A program made the position numbers and the translations under genes. The notes beneath the pieces were generated by a model. It did not search any database. It was not told the origin of the DNA and saw only the letters and a program-made list of their open reading frames with translations. A stretch of 64,000 nucleotides of DNA, taken from assembly GCF_003207815.1 (NCBI RefSeq), contig NZ_NKTX01000001.1, positions 248,001 to 312,000 of the forward strand, written 5' to 3'. Origin of the DNA: Komagataeibacter oboediens. Its GTDB lineage: Bacteria > Pseudomonadota > Alphaproteobacteria > Acetobacterales > Acetobacteraceae. Position 1 is the first letter of the stretch, and every line of letters starts with the position of its first letter. Positions 1-8,627 of this stretch are shown piece by piece.

Positions 1-981
1 TCTGCCGTCATTCCGCAGCAGGATAGCGATGTAGCGGGCACCTATGCCTACCAGCCTACGGGCGGGGACAGGGGCATTTATGATGTCGGCTTTACCGCGC
101 GCGCGCCGCTGGTTGTTGCGGCCGGGGGCGATGCGACAACCGCCAGCCACGTCTTTGCCGGGGCGAAGGAAGTGCCACTGCTGGAAAAATATGAATCCAG
201 CCTGCATATCCCCGATTTCTGGAAAGCCGTCGATTTCGGCTGGTTTGCCTTCCTGACCCGTCCGATCTTTACGGTGCTGGACTGGCTGAACACCATGCTG
301 GGCAATTTTGGTCTGGCCCTGATGGCGTTCACCCTGCTGGTCAAGGCGCTGTTCTTCCCGCTGGCGACCAAGCAGTTCCATTCCATGGGCAAGATGCGAC
401 AGCTCCAGCCCAAGATCAAAGCCCTGCGTGAGCGTTACAAAGACGACCAGATGGCGCTGAACCAGCAGATGATCGCGCTGTACAAGCAGGAAGGCGTGAA
501 TCCGGCCAGCGGCTGCCTGCCCATGCTGCTGCAGATCCCGGTGTTCTGGTGCCTGTACAAGGATCTGTATGTCACCATCGAGATGCGGCACGCGCCTTTC
601 TTCGGCTGGATCCATGACCTGTCGTCCTTTGACCCGACAAACCTGTTCACCCTGTTCGGGCTGATCCCATGGAATCCGTCGGTCATCTCCCCCATGCTCC
701 AGCTTGGCCTGTGGCCGATCGCATTCGGACTGACCATGTTTGCCCAGATGCGGCTGAACCCGGCGCCGGCGGCTGATCCCGCGCAGCAGAAGATGTTCCA
801 GTTCATGCCGATCATCTTCACGTTCTTCATGGCGCGCCAGCCATCGGGACTGGTGATCTACTATTGCTGGAACAACCTGCTGACCATGGCGCAGCAGACG
901 CTGATCCAGCGCCGGATGAACAGGGGCACGCCCGCCGCCAAGGCACCCGCGAAGCCGAAGCTTCCGGCCGGGAAGAAATAA
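1..981 (+). CDS. yidC: Membrane protein insertase YidC (5' end outside window)
   Basis: The reading frame is open from the first base, so the N-terminus lies outside the window and only the C-terminal 326 residues are visible. YidC/Oxa1 inserts and folds inner-membrane proteins, alone or with SecYEG. The visible part holds the end of the periplasmic domain, then the conserved Oxa1 core: a first hydrophobic segment around LTRPIFTVLDWLN, the stretch LLVKALFFPLATKQF, a charged cytoplasmic hairpin, and the NPASGCLPMLLQIPVFWCLY segment typical of the family. It ends in a basic tail (KLPAGKK). engB follows 12 bases downstream, the usual alphaproteobacterial yidC-engB order. Identity is secure; only the start is missing. 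Confidence 0.96.
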   Translation, partial: SAVIPQQDSDVAGTYAYQPTGGDRGIYDVGFTARAPLVVAAGGDATTASHVFAGAKEVPLLEKYESSLHIPDFWKAVDFGWFAFLTRPIFTVLDWLNTMLGNFGLALMAFTLLVKALFFPLATKQFHSMGKMRQLQPKIKALRERYKDDQMALNQQMIALYKQEGVNPASGCLPMLLQIPVFWCLYKDLYVTIEMRHAPFFGWIHDLSSFDPTNLFTLFGLIPWNPSVISPMLQLGLWPIAFGLTMFAQMRLNPAPAADPAQQKMFQFMPIIFTFFMARQPSGLVIYYCWNNLLTMAQQTLIQRRMNRGTPAAKAPAKPKLPAGKK

Positions 982-993
982 CTTACGGGGACC

Positions 994-1662
994 ATGATGG
1001 TGGAATTTGCCTCCTCCGCGCCGACACCGGAAGAAATGGAACGCGACCGTGAAATCGGTCGCGTGCTGTTCGCTGGTGAATTCAATTTCGTGTTCGGCGC
1101 GCAGAAGCTTGGTCAGCTACCCGATCCCGTGCTGCCGGAAATCGCATTCGCCGGGCGGTCCAATGTCGGCAAGTCCAGCCTGATCAACGCCCTGACCGGG
1201 CGGCGGGCACTGGCGCGGGCATCGTCCGAGCCGGGACGGACCAAGCAGCTCAATTTCTTTGAACTGGCTGATCGGCTGACGCTGGTGGACATGCCCGGCT
1301 ATGGTTTTGCCAAGGCAGCCAAGGCGGTCAAGGAAGACTGGCAGGGCATGATGTTTTCCTACCTGCGCGGCAGGCCGACGCTGCGCCGCGTGGTGCTGCT
1401 GCTGGATAGCCGGGTAGAGGTCAAGGCGACCGACCAGGAAATCATGAAGATGCTGGACCGGGCTGCCGTGACCTTTCAGGTCGTACTGACCAAGTGCGAC
1501 GTGCCCAAGCCTGCCGTGCTGGAGGCCAAGCTGCGTGAAGTCACGGGCATCGTGGCCACGCATGCGGCGGCATATCCGCACGTACTGGCAACCAGCAGTG
1601 AAACCGGAATGGGGATCGAGGACCTGCGAGCGGAACTCGCACGGCTGGCCAATCCGGTATAA
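994..1662 (+). CDS. engB: Ribosome biogenesis GTP-binding protein EngB/YsxC/YihA
   Basis: This 222-residue small GTPase of the TrmE-Era-EngA-YihA group acts in late assembly of the 50S ribosomal subunit. The G1 P-loop GRSNVGKSS lies at about residues 54-62, the G3 motif DMPGYG at about 99-104, and the G4 motif TKCD near residue 167. Two adjacent ATG codons (994 and 997) can serve as the start. An N-terminal extension of about 45 residues precedes the G domain, as is common in alphaproteobacteria. It lies between yidC and argB and is probably cotranscribed with both. Confidence 0.95.
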   Translation: MMVEFASSAPTPEEMERDREIGRVLFAGEFNFVFGAQKLGQLPDPVLPEIAFAGRSNVGKSSLINALTGRRALARASSEPGRTKQLNFFELADRLTLVDMPGYGFAKAAKAVKEDWQGMMFSYLRGRPTLRRVVLLLDSRVEVKATDQEIMKMLDRAAVTFQVVLTKCDVPKPAVLEAKLREVTGIVATHAAAYPHVLATSSETGMGIEDLRAELARLANPV

Positions 1663-1731
1663 GGCGGCCATACGTCTGGTCCCACCCGTGGGCCATGGTA
1701 TTCAGCAGTCAGGAGCGAAGGGAACGTTCGG

Positions 1732-2637
1732 ATGACAGGAACGCAATCGGGCGACCAGGAAGCACAGGTACGGGCCGAGGTTCTGGCCAGGGCGCTGCCT
1801 TACCTGCGCCGGTATGCCGGGGATACGGTTGTCGTCAAATATGGCGGCAGCGCGATGGTCGATACATCGCTGTCCACTGCGTTTGGCCATGATATCGCGC
1901 TGCTCAAGCAGGTGGGCGTCAACCCGGTCGTGGTGCATGGCGGCGGTCCGCAGATCAGCGCGATGCTCAAGCGGCTGCAGATTGAGTCGACCTTCATCGA
2001 CGGCCTGCGCGTCACCGATGCCGCCATGATCGACGTGATCGAGATGGTGCTGGGTGGCAAGGTGAACAAGCAGGTCGCGGGCCTGATCAACCGGGCCGGT
2101 GCGCTGGCGGTCGGCATTTCGGGGCTGGATGGCGGCCTGATTTCCGCCCGCAGGCTCCAGCGCCGCGCGCGTGAGGCCGGTGTCGAGACCGACCGCCTGC
2201 TGGACCTTGGTTTCGTGGGGGAACCCACCCGTATCGATCCGCGCGTGATCTATGCGCTGTCCGGTTCGGGACTGATCCCGGTGATCGCCCCCATTGGCGC
2301 GGGCGAGCAGGGCGAAACCTACAACATCAATGCCGATACGGCGGCTGGCGCCATTGCGGGCGCGGTCAATGCCAGCCGGCTGCTCATGCTGACGGATGTG
2401 CCCGGCGTGCTGGATGGCGATGGCAGGCTGATCCCGGAACTGACGGCGGAAGATGCCCGTCGCGGTATTGCCAGTGGCATGATTTCGGGCGGCATGATCC
2501 CCAAGGTCGAAACCTGCCTCGAGGCCGTGCGCGCCGGTGCGAAGGCCGCCGTCATCCTTGATGGCCGCGTGAGGCATTCCTGCCTGCTGGAACTGTTTAC
2601 GGAAGCCGGGCCGGGCACACTGATCCGGGGTGGGTAA
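1732..2637 (+). CDS. argB: Acetylglutamate kinase
   Basis: ArgB phosphorylates N-acetylglutamate, the second step of arginine synthesis. The 301-residue protein has the amino-acid-kinase signature VVKYGGSAM near residues 34-42 and a second glycine-rich loop, VVVHGGGPQI. The C-terminal part contains GGMIPKVETCLEA, typical of arginine-sensitive hexameric enzymes, so feedback inhibition by arginine is likely by family knowledge. The start at 1732 follows an AAGGGAAC ribosome-binding-like run. It sits after engB, the common alphaproteobacterial order, and leads into the lysine genes dapD and dapE. Confidence 0.96.
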   Translation: MTGTQSGDQEAQVRAEVLARALPYLRRYAGDTVVVKYGGSAMVDTSLSTAFGHDIALLKQVGVNPVVVHGGGPQISAMLKRLQIESTFIDGLRVTDAAMIDVIEMVLGGKVNKQVAGLINRAGALAVGISGLDGGLISARRLQRRAREAGVETDRLLDLGFVGEPTRIDPRVIYALSGSGLIPVIAPIGAGEQGETYNINADTAAGAIAGAVNASRLLMLTDVPGVLDGDGRLIPELTAEDARRGIASGMISGGMIPKVETCLEAVRAGAKAAVILDGRVRHSCLLELFTEAGPGTLIRGG

Positions 2638-2662
2638 ACCGCGCTGGATCGGGTAATGTGGG

Positions 2663-2750
2663 CAGGGGCGTTGCGTTGACATTGCCCCTGATCCTCCGCA
2701 TGGTCCGCAGGCGATTCAATACCGAAGGCCCCCGGCATGACCCGCCGGGG
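2663..2750 (+). promoter_or_regulatory. Two consecutive hairpins between argB and dapD
   Basis: Two inverted repeats are visible. CAGGGGC (2663-2669) pairs with GCCCCTG (2684-2690), and CCCCGGC (2730-2736) pairs with GCCGGGG (2744-2750) across a seven-base loop. Neither is followed by a T-run, so they are not classical intrinsic terminators. They could be processing or attenuation structures in the dapD leader, or a weak terminator for argB. The region is too short and lacks the conserved elements of a lysine riboswitch. Confidence 0.4.
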
Positions 2751-2779
2751 CAGCCGGCCCAAGACAGGATTTTGCAAAT

Positions 2780-3628
2780 ATGACCGATACATCCCTCCAG
2801 AGCCAGATCGAGGCCCTGTGGGAGCGTCGCGAGACGCTGTCCACCGCGACAACCGGCGCGGATCGTGATGCCGTAGAGGCGGCGCTGCTGGCGCTGGATT
2901 CAGGCAAGCTGCGCGTCGCGACCCCGGGCGCGGGTGGCTGGGTTGTCAATGAATGGCTGAAGAAGGCCGTGCTTCTGTCCTTTCGCCTCAATGACAACCG
3001 GATTGTCGAAGGCGGCGGCGCGGGCGCGTCCAGCTATGACAAGGTGCCGCTGAAATTCGCGGGCTGGGATCAGGCCGCGTTCGCCGCCGCGGGCTTCCGC
3101 GCGGTGCCGGGTTCCATCGTGCGCCGTTCCGCGTTCATCGCGCCGGGTGTCGTGCTGATGCCCAGCTTCGTCAATGCCGGTGCGTATGTCGATAGCGGCA
3201 CGATGGTCGATACGTGGGTCACGATCGGCAGCTGCGCGCAGATCGGCAAGAACTGCCACATCAGCGGCGGCGTGGGCATTGGTGGTGTGCTGGAGCCGCT
3301 GCAGGCGGCCCCTGTCATCATCGAGGACGGCTGCTTCATCGGCGCGCGTTCGGAAGTGGCCGAAGGTGTCGTGGTCGAACGCGGCAGCGTGCTGTCCATG
3401 GGCGTGTTCCTTGGCGCATCCACCAAGATTGTCGACCGCAACACGGGTGAGGTCTTCATGGGCCGCGTTCCGGCCTATTCCGTTGTCGTGCCCGGCACGC
3501 TGCCGCCGCGTCAGGCCACCAGCACCGATGGCAAGCCGCTGCCGTCGCTGGACTGCGCGGTGATCGTCAAGCGCGTGGATGAACGCACGCGCTCCAAGAC
3601 TTCGATCAACGACCTGCTGCGCGGCTGA
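2780..3628 (+). CDS. dapD: 2,3,4,5-tetrahydropyridine-2,6-dicarboxylate N-succinyltransferase
   Basis: DapD succinylates tetrahydrodipicolinate using succinyl-CoA in the succinylase branch of lysine and meso-diaminopimelate synthesis. The 282-residue length matches the family. The N-terminal helical domain is followed from about residue 110 by hexapeptide repeats forming a left-handed beta-helix, with the characteristic [16 protein letters not shown] and a glycine-rich segment [16 protein letters not shown]. dapE begins eight bases after its stop, so consecutive steps of the pathway (with DapC encoded elsewhere) are co-expressed. Confidence 0.97.
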   Translation: MTDTSLQSQIEALWERRETLSTATTGADRDAVEAALLALDSGKLRVATPGAGGWVVNEWLKKAVLLSFRLNDNRIVEGGGAGASSYDKVPLKFAGWDQAAFAAAGFRAVPGSIVRRSAFIAPGVVLMPSFVNAGAYVDSGTMVDTWVTIGSCAQIGKNCHISGGVGIGGVLEPLQAAPVIIEDGCFIGARSEVAEGVVVERGSVLSMGVFLGASTKIVDRNTGEVFMGRVPAYSVVVPGTLPPRQATSTDGKPLPSLDCAVIVKRVDERTRSKTSINDLLRG

Positions 3629-3636
3629 GCAGCATC

Positions 3637-4809
3637 ATGGGGAATGGCGGAATGGCGGATACGGAACAGGACCCCGGCGGCGTTGTCGCCCTTGCGCGTG
3701 ACCTGATCCGCTGCCCTTCCGTTACACCTGATGATGGCTGCGGCATTACCGCGCTGGCCCGCGTGCTGGAACAGATCGGTTTCAGCGTAAAGCTGCTGCC
3801 GTTTGGTGACGGGGCGGCGCGGACCCCCAATCTGTTTGCCCGCCTTGGCACCGGGCGCCCGCACCTGTGTTTTGCCGGGCATACGGACGTCGTGCCGGTG
3901 GGGGATGTGGCGTCATGGGCGCATGATCCCTTTGGCGGGGATATCCATGACGGCATCCTGTTCGGTCGTGGTGCGTGCGACATGAAGGGGGGTATCGCCG
4001 CCTTTGTCGCCGCCGTCCGGCTGTATCTGGACAGGACGCCGCATCCACAGGGATCGATCAGCCTGCTGATTACGGGCGATGAGGAAGGCCCCGCCACCAA
4101 CGGAACGGTGCGCGTGCTGGAATGGATGGAAGCCGAAGGTCAGATTCCCGACTTCTGTCTTGTGGGTGAACCCACCAATCCCGGTGAGATGGGTGAAGTC
4201 ATCAAGATCGGCCGTCGTGGCAGCCTGAACGCCCACATTGTCGTGCATGGCACGCAGGGACATGTGGCCTATCCCCACCGGGCGGATAATCCGGTCCACC
4301 GCCTGCTGGCGCTGCTGGGCGAACTGACGGCAGCCCCGCTGGATGCCGGTAGCGAATGGTTCGAGGCATCAAGCCTGCAGGTCACCAGTCTTGACGTGGG
4401 CAATACGGCCACCAATGTCATACCGGCACAGGCCGCGGCCCGGCTGAACATCCGCTTCAATGACCTGCATAGCGGTGCCGACCTTGCCGGCTGGATACGG
4501 ACCGTGGCCGTGCGACATGCGCCCAAGGCTGAAATTGGCATATCCATCAGCGGCGAATCCTTCCTGACCGAACCCCGCGCTCCGGTGGAAGCCCTGCGTG
4601 CAAGCGTGCGGGCGGTGACTGGGCACGTGCCCAGGCTGGATACCGGTGGTGGCACGTCGGATGCCCGCTTCATCAGCCGGTACTGCCCGGTGGCGGAATT
4701 CGGGCTGGTGGGGGCAAGCATGCACAAGACGGACGAGCATGTCAGCCTGTCTGACCTGAAGCAGCTGACGGCGATCTATACCGGCTTTCTTGAAAAGGTA
4801 ATGCGTTAA
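3637..4809 (+). CDS. dapE: Succinyl-diaminopimelate desuccinylase
   Basis: DapE is a dinuclear zinc hydrolase that releases succinate from N-succinyl-LL-diaminopimelate on the route to lysine and peptidoglycan. The 390-residue M20-family protein has the zinc motif GHTDVVP with H82 and D84, the GRGACDMKGG segment with a bridging aspartate, and the catalytic ITGDEEGPATNGT motif. The internal dimerisation domain is intact. An alternative start exists at ATG 3652. The stop overlaps the next start as TAATG, suggesting translational coupling to the membrane protein downstream. Confidence 0.96.
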   Translation: MGNGGMADTEQDPGGVVALARDLIRCPSVTPDDGCGITALARVLEQIGFSVKLLPFGDGAARTPNLFARLGTGRPHLCFAGHTDVVPVGDVASWAHDPFGGDIHDGILFGRGACDMKGGIAAFVAAVRLYLDRTPHPQGSISLLITGDEEGPATNGTVRVLEWMEAEGQIPDFCLVGEPTNPGEMGEVIKIGRRGSLNAHIVVHGTQGHVAYPHRADNPVHRLLALLGELTAAPLDAGSEWFEASSLQVTSLDVGNTATNVIPAQAAARLNIRFNDLHSGADLAGWIRTVAVRHAPKAEIGISISGESFLTEPRAPVEALRASVRAVTGHVPRLDTGGGTSDARFISRYCPVAEFGLVGASMHKTDEHVSLSDLKQLTAIYTGFLEKVMR

Positions 4810-5456
4810 TGTCTGATCGCAGCACATCGCCCGAGCCGAATGCACCCGGACTGGGCATGATCCTCAAGGGGATGCTGCTGCTGGGACGGGGCCGCCCGGA
4901 AGGTATTGCCTATTTTGGCAATACGCGTGATTCGGTGCTGTCGGCGCTGGCGCCCCGCCTTGCGCTGTGGCTGGTGGGTGGCGGACTGACCATTGGCACC
5001 GCGCCGCAGGCGATCAGCGGCGTGAAGGTACTGTTTGCGCTGTGCCTGATCCTGCTGCCCGCCATTGTTACCCATGCGCTGGCGCGGCGGTGGAAGCGCG
5101 AAGGGTTGTGGCTGCGCTACATCACGGCCGCATGGTGGACGGACTGGGTCACACTGTTCGTGGGGCTGGTGGTGGCGCTGCTTATGGCGCTGGCGTCGCC
5201 CAAGCTGCTGGAATCCAGCACGGGGGCAATGATCCTGAACGGAGTGGAGTTCGGTTACAGCCTGTGGCTGACATGGTATGTCGCCCGCGTCGGGCTGCTG
5301 CTGCGGCGGGGGCAGGCCGTGGTGCTGGTACTGGCCGTGCTGGGCAGCCTTGGGCTGCTGTCGGCAGTGGTCGGGGTGTTGTCCCCCAACCAGCGCGCGT
5401 GGCATGAATTCCTCTATCCTCTTCTGATGCAGCAGGGACAGGGCGCTGGCCACTGA
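4809..5456 (+). CDS. Uncharacterised multi-pass membrane protein
   Basis: This 215-residue protein has a short cytoplasmic N-terminus rich in Ser and Pro and then about five hydrophobic segments (roughly residues 45-70, 75-95, 110-140, 150-170 and 175-200). The arrangement recalls Yip1-type membrane proteins, but no diagnostic motif supports a family call. The start ATG overlaps the dapE stop (TAATG), so it should be translated with the lysine genes. The 3' end meets the convergent truA across a long palindromic repeat. Its function is not recognisable from sequence. Confidence 0.75.
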   Translation: MSDRSTSPEPNAPGLGMILKGMLLLGRGRPEGIAYFGNTRDSVLSALAPRLALWLVGGGLTIGTAPQAISGVKVLFALCLILLPAIVTHALARRWKREGLWLRYITAAWWTDWVTLFVGLVVALLMALASPKLLESSTGAMILNGVEFGYSLWLTWYVARVGLLLRRGQAVVLVLAVLGSLGLLSAVVGVLSPNQRAWHEFLYPLLMQQGQGAGH

Positions 5457-5465
5457 TAAAATGTA

Positions 5466-5545
5466 AAAGTTTTCTGGTGCTGCCTTTTTTATAAAAAGGT
5501 GACGCTCCCGGCAGCTTCCTGAAAAAGGCAGCACCAGAAACGTTT
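5466..5545. repeat. Palindromic intergenic repeat, copy 1, probable bidirectional terminator
   Basis: A perfect 19-base inverted repeat is present: the arm at 5471-5489 (TTTCTGGTGCTGCCTTTTT) pairs with the arm at 5522-5540. The 32-base centre contains GGTGACGCTC and CAGCTTC, which recur in a related element at 45049-45118. T-runs and A-runs at the stem tip would give each strand a terminator-like hairpin. It lies exactly between the convergent 4809-5456 gene and truA. Confidence 0.75.
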
Positions 5546-5573
5546 ATTGCTGTTTCCCTGGCAACTGCACTGG

Positions 5574-6395
5574 TCAGCGGCTGAAGGGATTTTCCCCATA
5601 GCCTACGCCGGTCAGGCACAGCCCTTCAGGCGGTGCGGTCGGGCCGCCCGCGCGGCGGTCGCGGGCCGCAAGGGCCTGTTCGACGCGTTCGGGTGCCCAG
5701 CGACCTTCCCCGACCAGTTTCAGTGTCCCGGCCATGTTGCGCACCTGATGGTGCAGGAAGGATCTGGCTTCGGCTTCGATCACGACATATGCGCCCTCGC
5801 GCCGGACATCCAGACGGTCGAGCGAGCGCACCGGACTGCGGGCCTGACAGGCCGAGGCACGGAAGGACGTGAAGTCATGCCGTCCCACCAATGACTGGGC
5901 GGCACTGTGCATCACATCCGCATCCAGCGGCGTGCGGACATGCCATACATGGCCTTCTTCCAGCGCCGGACGGGCCGGGCGGTTGAGAATACGGTAGCGA
6001 TACGCGCGTGAGCAGGCTGAAAAACGCGCATTCCAGTGTGGCAGGACCGGGCGCGCCATAAGTACGACAACCGGATGCGGCTTCATGTAGAAATTCAGCC
6101 CATCCCGCACCGTGGCGCTGGACAGCGTGACATCGGCGGGGAAATCCAGATGTGCGACCTGCCCACTGGCATGCACGCCCGCATCCGTGCGGCCCGCGGT
6201 GATGCTGCGAACGGTGCGCCCGGCTGTCAGGTTGCTTGCGGCATCTTCCAGCAGGCCCTGTATCGAGATCAGGTGATCCCCCTGCTGGCGCTGCCAGCCG
6301 ACAAAGCCGCGCCCGTCATATTCCATCAGCACCGCCCACCGGCAGACCGATGGCGGGGCAGCATCATCGGGACGCGCGGGCGGGATTTCAGTCAC
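5574..6395 (-). CDS. truA: tRNA pseudouridine(38-40) synthase TruA
   Basis: TruA isomerises uridines 38-40 in the anticodon arm of many tRNAs. The protein shows the family core MEYDGRGFVGWQRQ and the catalytic-aspartate motif AGRTDAGVHA, and has a normal length of about 273 residues. The frame is open further upstream, to a TTG at 6413. GTG at 6395 is preferred because it is preceded by GGAG and overlaps the fmt stop by only eight bases (GTGACTGA). It is the last gene of a def-fmt-truA operon, a common arrangement. Confidence 0.94.
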   Translation of the reverse strand: MTEIPPARPDDAAPPSVCRWAVLMEYDGRGFVGWQRQQGDHLISIQGLLEDAASNLTAGRTVRSITAGRTDAGVHASGQVAHLDFPADVTLSSATVRDGLNFYMKPHPVVVLMARPVLPHWNARFSACSRAYRYRILNRPARPALEEGHVWHVRTPLDADVMHSAAQSLVGRHDFTSFRASACQARSPVRSLDRLDVRREGAYVVIEAEARSFLHHQVRNMAGTLKLVGEGRWAPERVEQALAARDRRAGGPTAPPEGLCLTGVGYGENPFSR

Positions 6396-7323
6396 CGGGC
6401 GTCTCCACCCCAAAGCGGGTGCCGGGGGCTATGGCCTGCCCACGCAGGAAATCGGCAGCGTCCATCATGCCGCGTCCGGGACGCTGCAGGCGGGTGATAC
6501 GCAGTGTCGTGCCCCCGCCACAGGCCACCAGCAGGTGGTCATCAACCACCGTGCCCGCTGCGGCGTGTACCGTGCCCGGCGCAGGGCTGACGGCCCCGAT
6601 CTTGATCACCTGTCCTTCCAGTGTGGTGAACGTGCCTGGCCAAGGTGTCAGGGCGCGAACCTGCCGGTCAATGTCGGTGGCGGGGCGGGTCCAGTCGATA
6701 CGCCCGTCTTCACGGCTCAGTCTCTGGACATGGGTCACGCCGGTATCAGGCTGCGGTGTGCCGGGACAGGCAGGGCGGTTCAGGACATCGACAATCAGCC
6801 GCCCGCCCATGGCGGCAAGGTCGTCATGCAGGGTGGTGGCGGTGGTATGATCGGTCAGCGCCACATGGTCACGCAGCAGCATGGGCCCGGTATCCAGCCC
6901 CGCATCCATCTGCATGATGGTGACGCCACTTTCCCTGTCACCGGCCAGGATGGCGGCCTGTATGGGGGCGGCACCCCGCCAGCGCGGCAGCAGGCTGGCA
7001 TGGATATTCAGGCAGCCACGGGTGGGGGCGTCAAGCATCGCCACCGGCAGGAGCAGCCCGTAGGCGGCCACTACGGCCACATCCAGCTTCAGGTCCCGGA
7101 AATACGCGTGTTCCGCCGTATCGCGTCGCAGCGATCGGGGCGTGCGCACGGGTATGCCCAGCTCTTCCGCCGCGACCTGCACGGGGGAAGGGCGCAGCTT
7201 CTTCCCGCGTCCGGCAGGGCGGGGCGGCTGGCTGTAGACGGTTACGATGTCATGCCCGGCCTGATGCAGGGCACGCAGGGCGGGCACCGCGAAATCGGGC
7301 GTGCCCATGAAGGCCAGTCGCAT
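6388..7323 (-). CDS. fmt: Methionyl-tRNA formyltransferase
   Basis: Fmt formylates initiator Met-tRNA using 10-formyltetrahydrofolate, as needed for bacterial translation initiation. The 311-residue protein begins MRLAFMGTPDFAVPAL, matching the family N-terminus. It has the conserved loop around LLPRWRGAAPIQAAI and the catalytic context AGDRESGVTIMQMDAGLDTGP. The C-terminal OB-like tRNA-binding domain follows from about residue 205. It is transcribed with def, whose product removes the same formyl group after synthesis, and with truA. Confidence 0.97.
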   Translation of the reverse strand: MRLAFMGTPDFAVPALRALHQAGHDIVTVYSQPPRPAGRGKKLRPSPVQVAAEELGIPVRTPRSLRRDTAEHAYFRDLKLDVAVVAAYGLLLPVAMLDAPTRGCLNIHASLLPRWRGAAPIQAAILAGDRESGVTIMQMDAGLDTGPMLLRDHVALTDHTTATTLHDDLAAMGGRLIVDVLNRPACPGTPQPDTGVTHVQRLSREDGRIDWTRPATDIDRQVRALTPWPGTFTTLEGQVIKIGAVSPAPGTVHAAAGTVVDDHLLVACGGGTTLRITRLQRPGRGMMDAADFLRGQAIAPGTRFGVETPGD

Positions 7324-7395
7324 GTCGGGGGGTCCGTTCAGGCTGGGCCGGCCCCCGTCTGGCGCGGGGACTGGCTGGGTGATCGCGGCAGGCGA

Positions 7396-7938
7396 TCAGT
7401 GCTTCTGGCGCTGTTCCTTCGCCAGGCGACGCATGATCATGTTGCGCTTGAGCGCGGACAGATGATCGACGAACAGGATGCCTTCCAGATGGTCGATCTC
7501 GTGCTGCAGGCAGGTGGCCAGCAGGTCATCGGCTTCGATTTCCTGCGCCTTGCCGTCCATGTCCTGATAGCGCACGCGCACGGCTTCGGGGCGGATGACC
7601 TCGGCATACTGGTTGGGCAGCGACAGGCAGCCTTCCTCGCGCACGGCCATGCTGTCCGTCTCGGCGATCACTTCGGGGTTGATCAGTACCAGCGGGTTGC
7701 GCGCCTCATCCTTGTCGGCCACGTCCACAATGGCGAACCGCATGCCAAGGCCTACCTGAGGGGCGGCAAGGCCAATGCCGGGCGCCTGGTACATGGCGGC
7801 GAACATGCGGGGAATGATGGTGCGCAGTTCGTCCATGTCCTCGGGGCGGACAAGGCGGGTTTTCTGGCGCAGGACCGCCTGGGGTGCGACCAGGATCGGC
7901 ATGGGGGTCGCCTGAGCGATGACATCATGATCAATCAT
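7396..7938 (-). CDS. def: Peptide deformylase
   Basis: Def is a metal hydrolase that removes N-terminal formyl groups from nascent proteins. All three family motifs are visible: motif 1 GIGLAAPQVG, motif 2 EEGCLSLP containing the metal-binding cysteine, and motif 3 QHEIDHLEG with the two metal histidines and the catalytic glutamate. The start at 7938 (MIDHDVIAQ) gives 180 residues. An in-frame ATG at 7965 would add nine unconserved residues. It is first gene of def-fmt-truA and divergent from hsp20. Confidence 0.96.
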   Translation of the reverse strand: MIDHDVIAQATPMPILVAPQAVLRQKTRLVRPEDMDELRTIIPRMFAAMYQAPGIGLAAPQVGLGMRFAIVDVADKDEARNPLVLINPEVIAETDSMAVREEGCLSLPNQYAEVIRPEAVRVRYQDMDGKAQEIEADDLLATCLQHEIDHLEGILFVDHLSALKRNMIMRRLAKEQRQKH

Positions 7939-8014
7939 AGACTGCCATTTAGCGTGTCCCCACACGCGATGCCAGAGGGGAGGCGGCCAAAATGCCGTGG
8001 CGCGGGCACGAAGT

Positions 8015-8048
8015 CCTCCCCTTGCGCATGGCTATTATTCTCCCATAT
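8015..8048 (+). promoter_or_regulatory. Candidate RpoH (sigma-32 type) promoter of hsp20
   Basis: The -35-like block TCCTCCCCTTGCG ends at 8026 and the -10-like block CCCATAT spans 8042-8048, separated by 15 bases. This closely matches the heat-shock sigma factor pattern CCCTTGAA, 13-17 bases, CCCCATNT. It lies about 80 bases upstream of the hsp20 start, leaving a leader of about 70 bases. The position and the gene it precedes both support the call; it has not been tested. Confidence 0.65.
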
Positions 8049-8126
8049 CGTGAAGGGACGGGATGCGGATGCTGTTTCGGGTCCGTTTTTCCGTTTCTTG
8101 TCTCGCTCGCAGCAGAGGAGGCCGAT

Positions 8127-8627
8127 TTGTCGGGAAGAGTTTTCGGGTCACCCATGTTCCTCGGGTTTGACCATCTGGAGCAGATGCTTGAACGCGCATC
8201 GAAAAATGCGTCGGACGGGTATCCGCCCTATAATATAGAACAGGTCAGCCCCACGACCCTGCGCATTACGCTGGCGGTGGCGGGGTTTGTCATGGAAGAC
8301 CTGCACATTACGCAGGAAGACAACCAGCTTGTCATTCGCGGTCGGCAGAGTGACGACGGTCAGGGACGGATTTTCCTGCACCGTGGCATTGCCGCCCGCC
8401 AGTTCCAGAAGGCGTTTGTCCTGGCCGAGGGAATCGAGGTCGGCGGCGCGTGGATGGATAACGGCCTGCTGCATATCGAACTGGCCCGCCCGCAGCCTGA
8501 AGTGCGCGTGCGCAAGATCGAGATCGGACGTGCACCGTCGTCCCCATCGCGCGATCGTGTCGCGCCCGTGGTGGACGTACCCGCCGGCCGCAAGCAACGT
8601 ATGGTGAGGGTTATTGACGAGGAATAA
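8127..8627 (+). CDS. Small heat-shock protein, Hsp20 family
   Basis: Hsp20 proteins are ATP-independent holdases. The alpha-crystallin domain runs from about residue 35 (YNIEQVSPTTLRITLAVAGF) to about residue 130, including GIAARQFQKAFVLAEGI and the C-terminal strand DNGLLHIELARP. I prefer the TTG start at 8127 because a strong AGAGGAGG (8114-8121) lies five bases upstream, giving 166 residues. An ATG at 8154 lacks such a site. The frame is open back to 7992, but that would overlap the promoter. DUF1150 downstream is a frequent alphaproteobacterial partner. Confidence 0.9.
   Translation: MSGRVFGSPMFLGFDHLEQMLERASKNASDGYPPYNIEQVSPTTLRITLAVAGFVMEDLHITQEDNQLVIRGRQSDDGQGRIFLHRGIAARQFQKAFVLAEGIEVGGAWMDNGLLHIELARPQPEVRVRKIEIGRAPSSPSRDRVAPVVDVPAGRKQRMVRVIDEE

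Noticed and set aside
2638-2779. Possible lysine riboswitch upstream of dapD
   Set aside because: The gap is about 140 bases with two simple hairpins; the conserved multi-helix core of the lysine riboswitch is not visible.
6535-8238. Long plus-strand open frame opposite fmt and def
   Set aside because: Antisense to two conserved genes and low-complexity in composition; no start signal or family resemblance.
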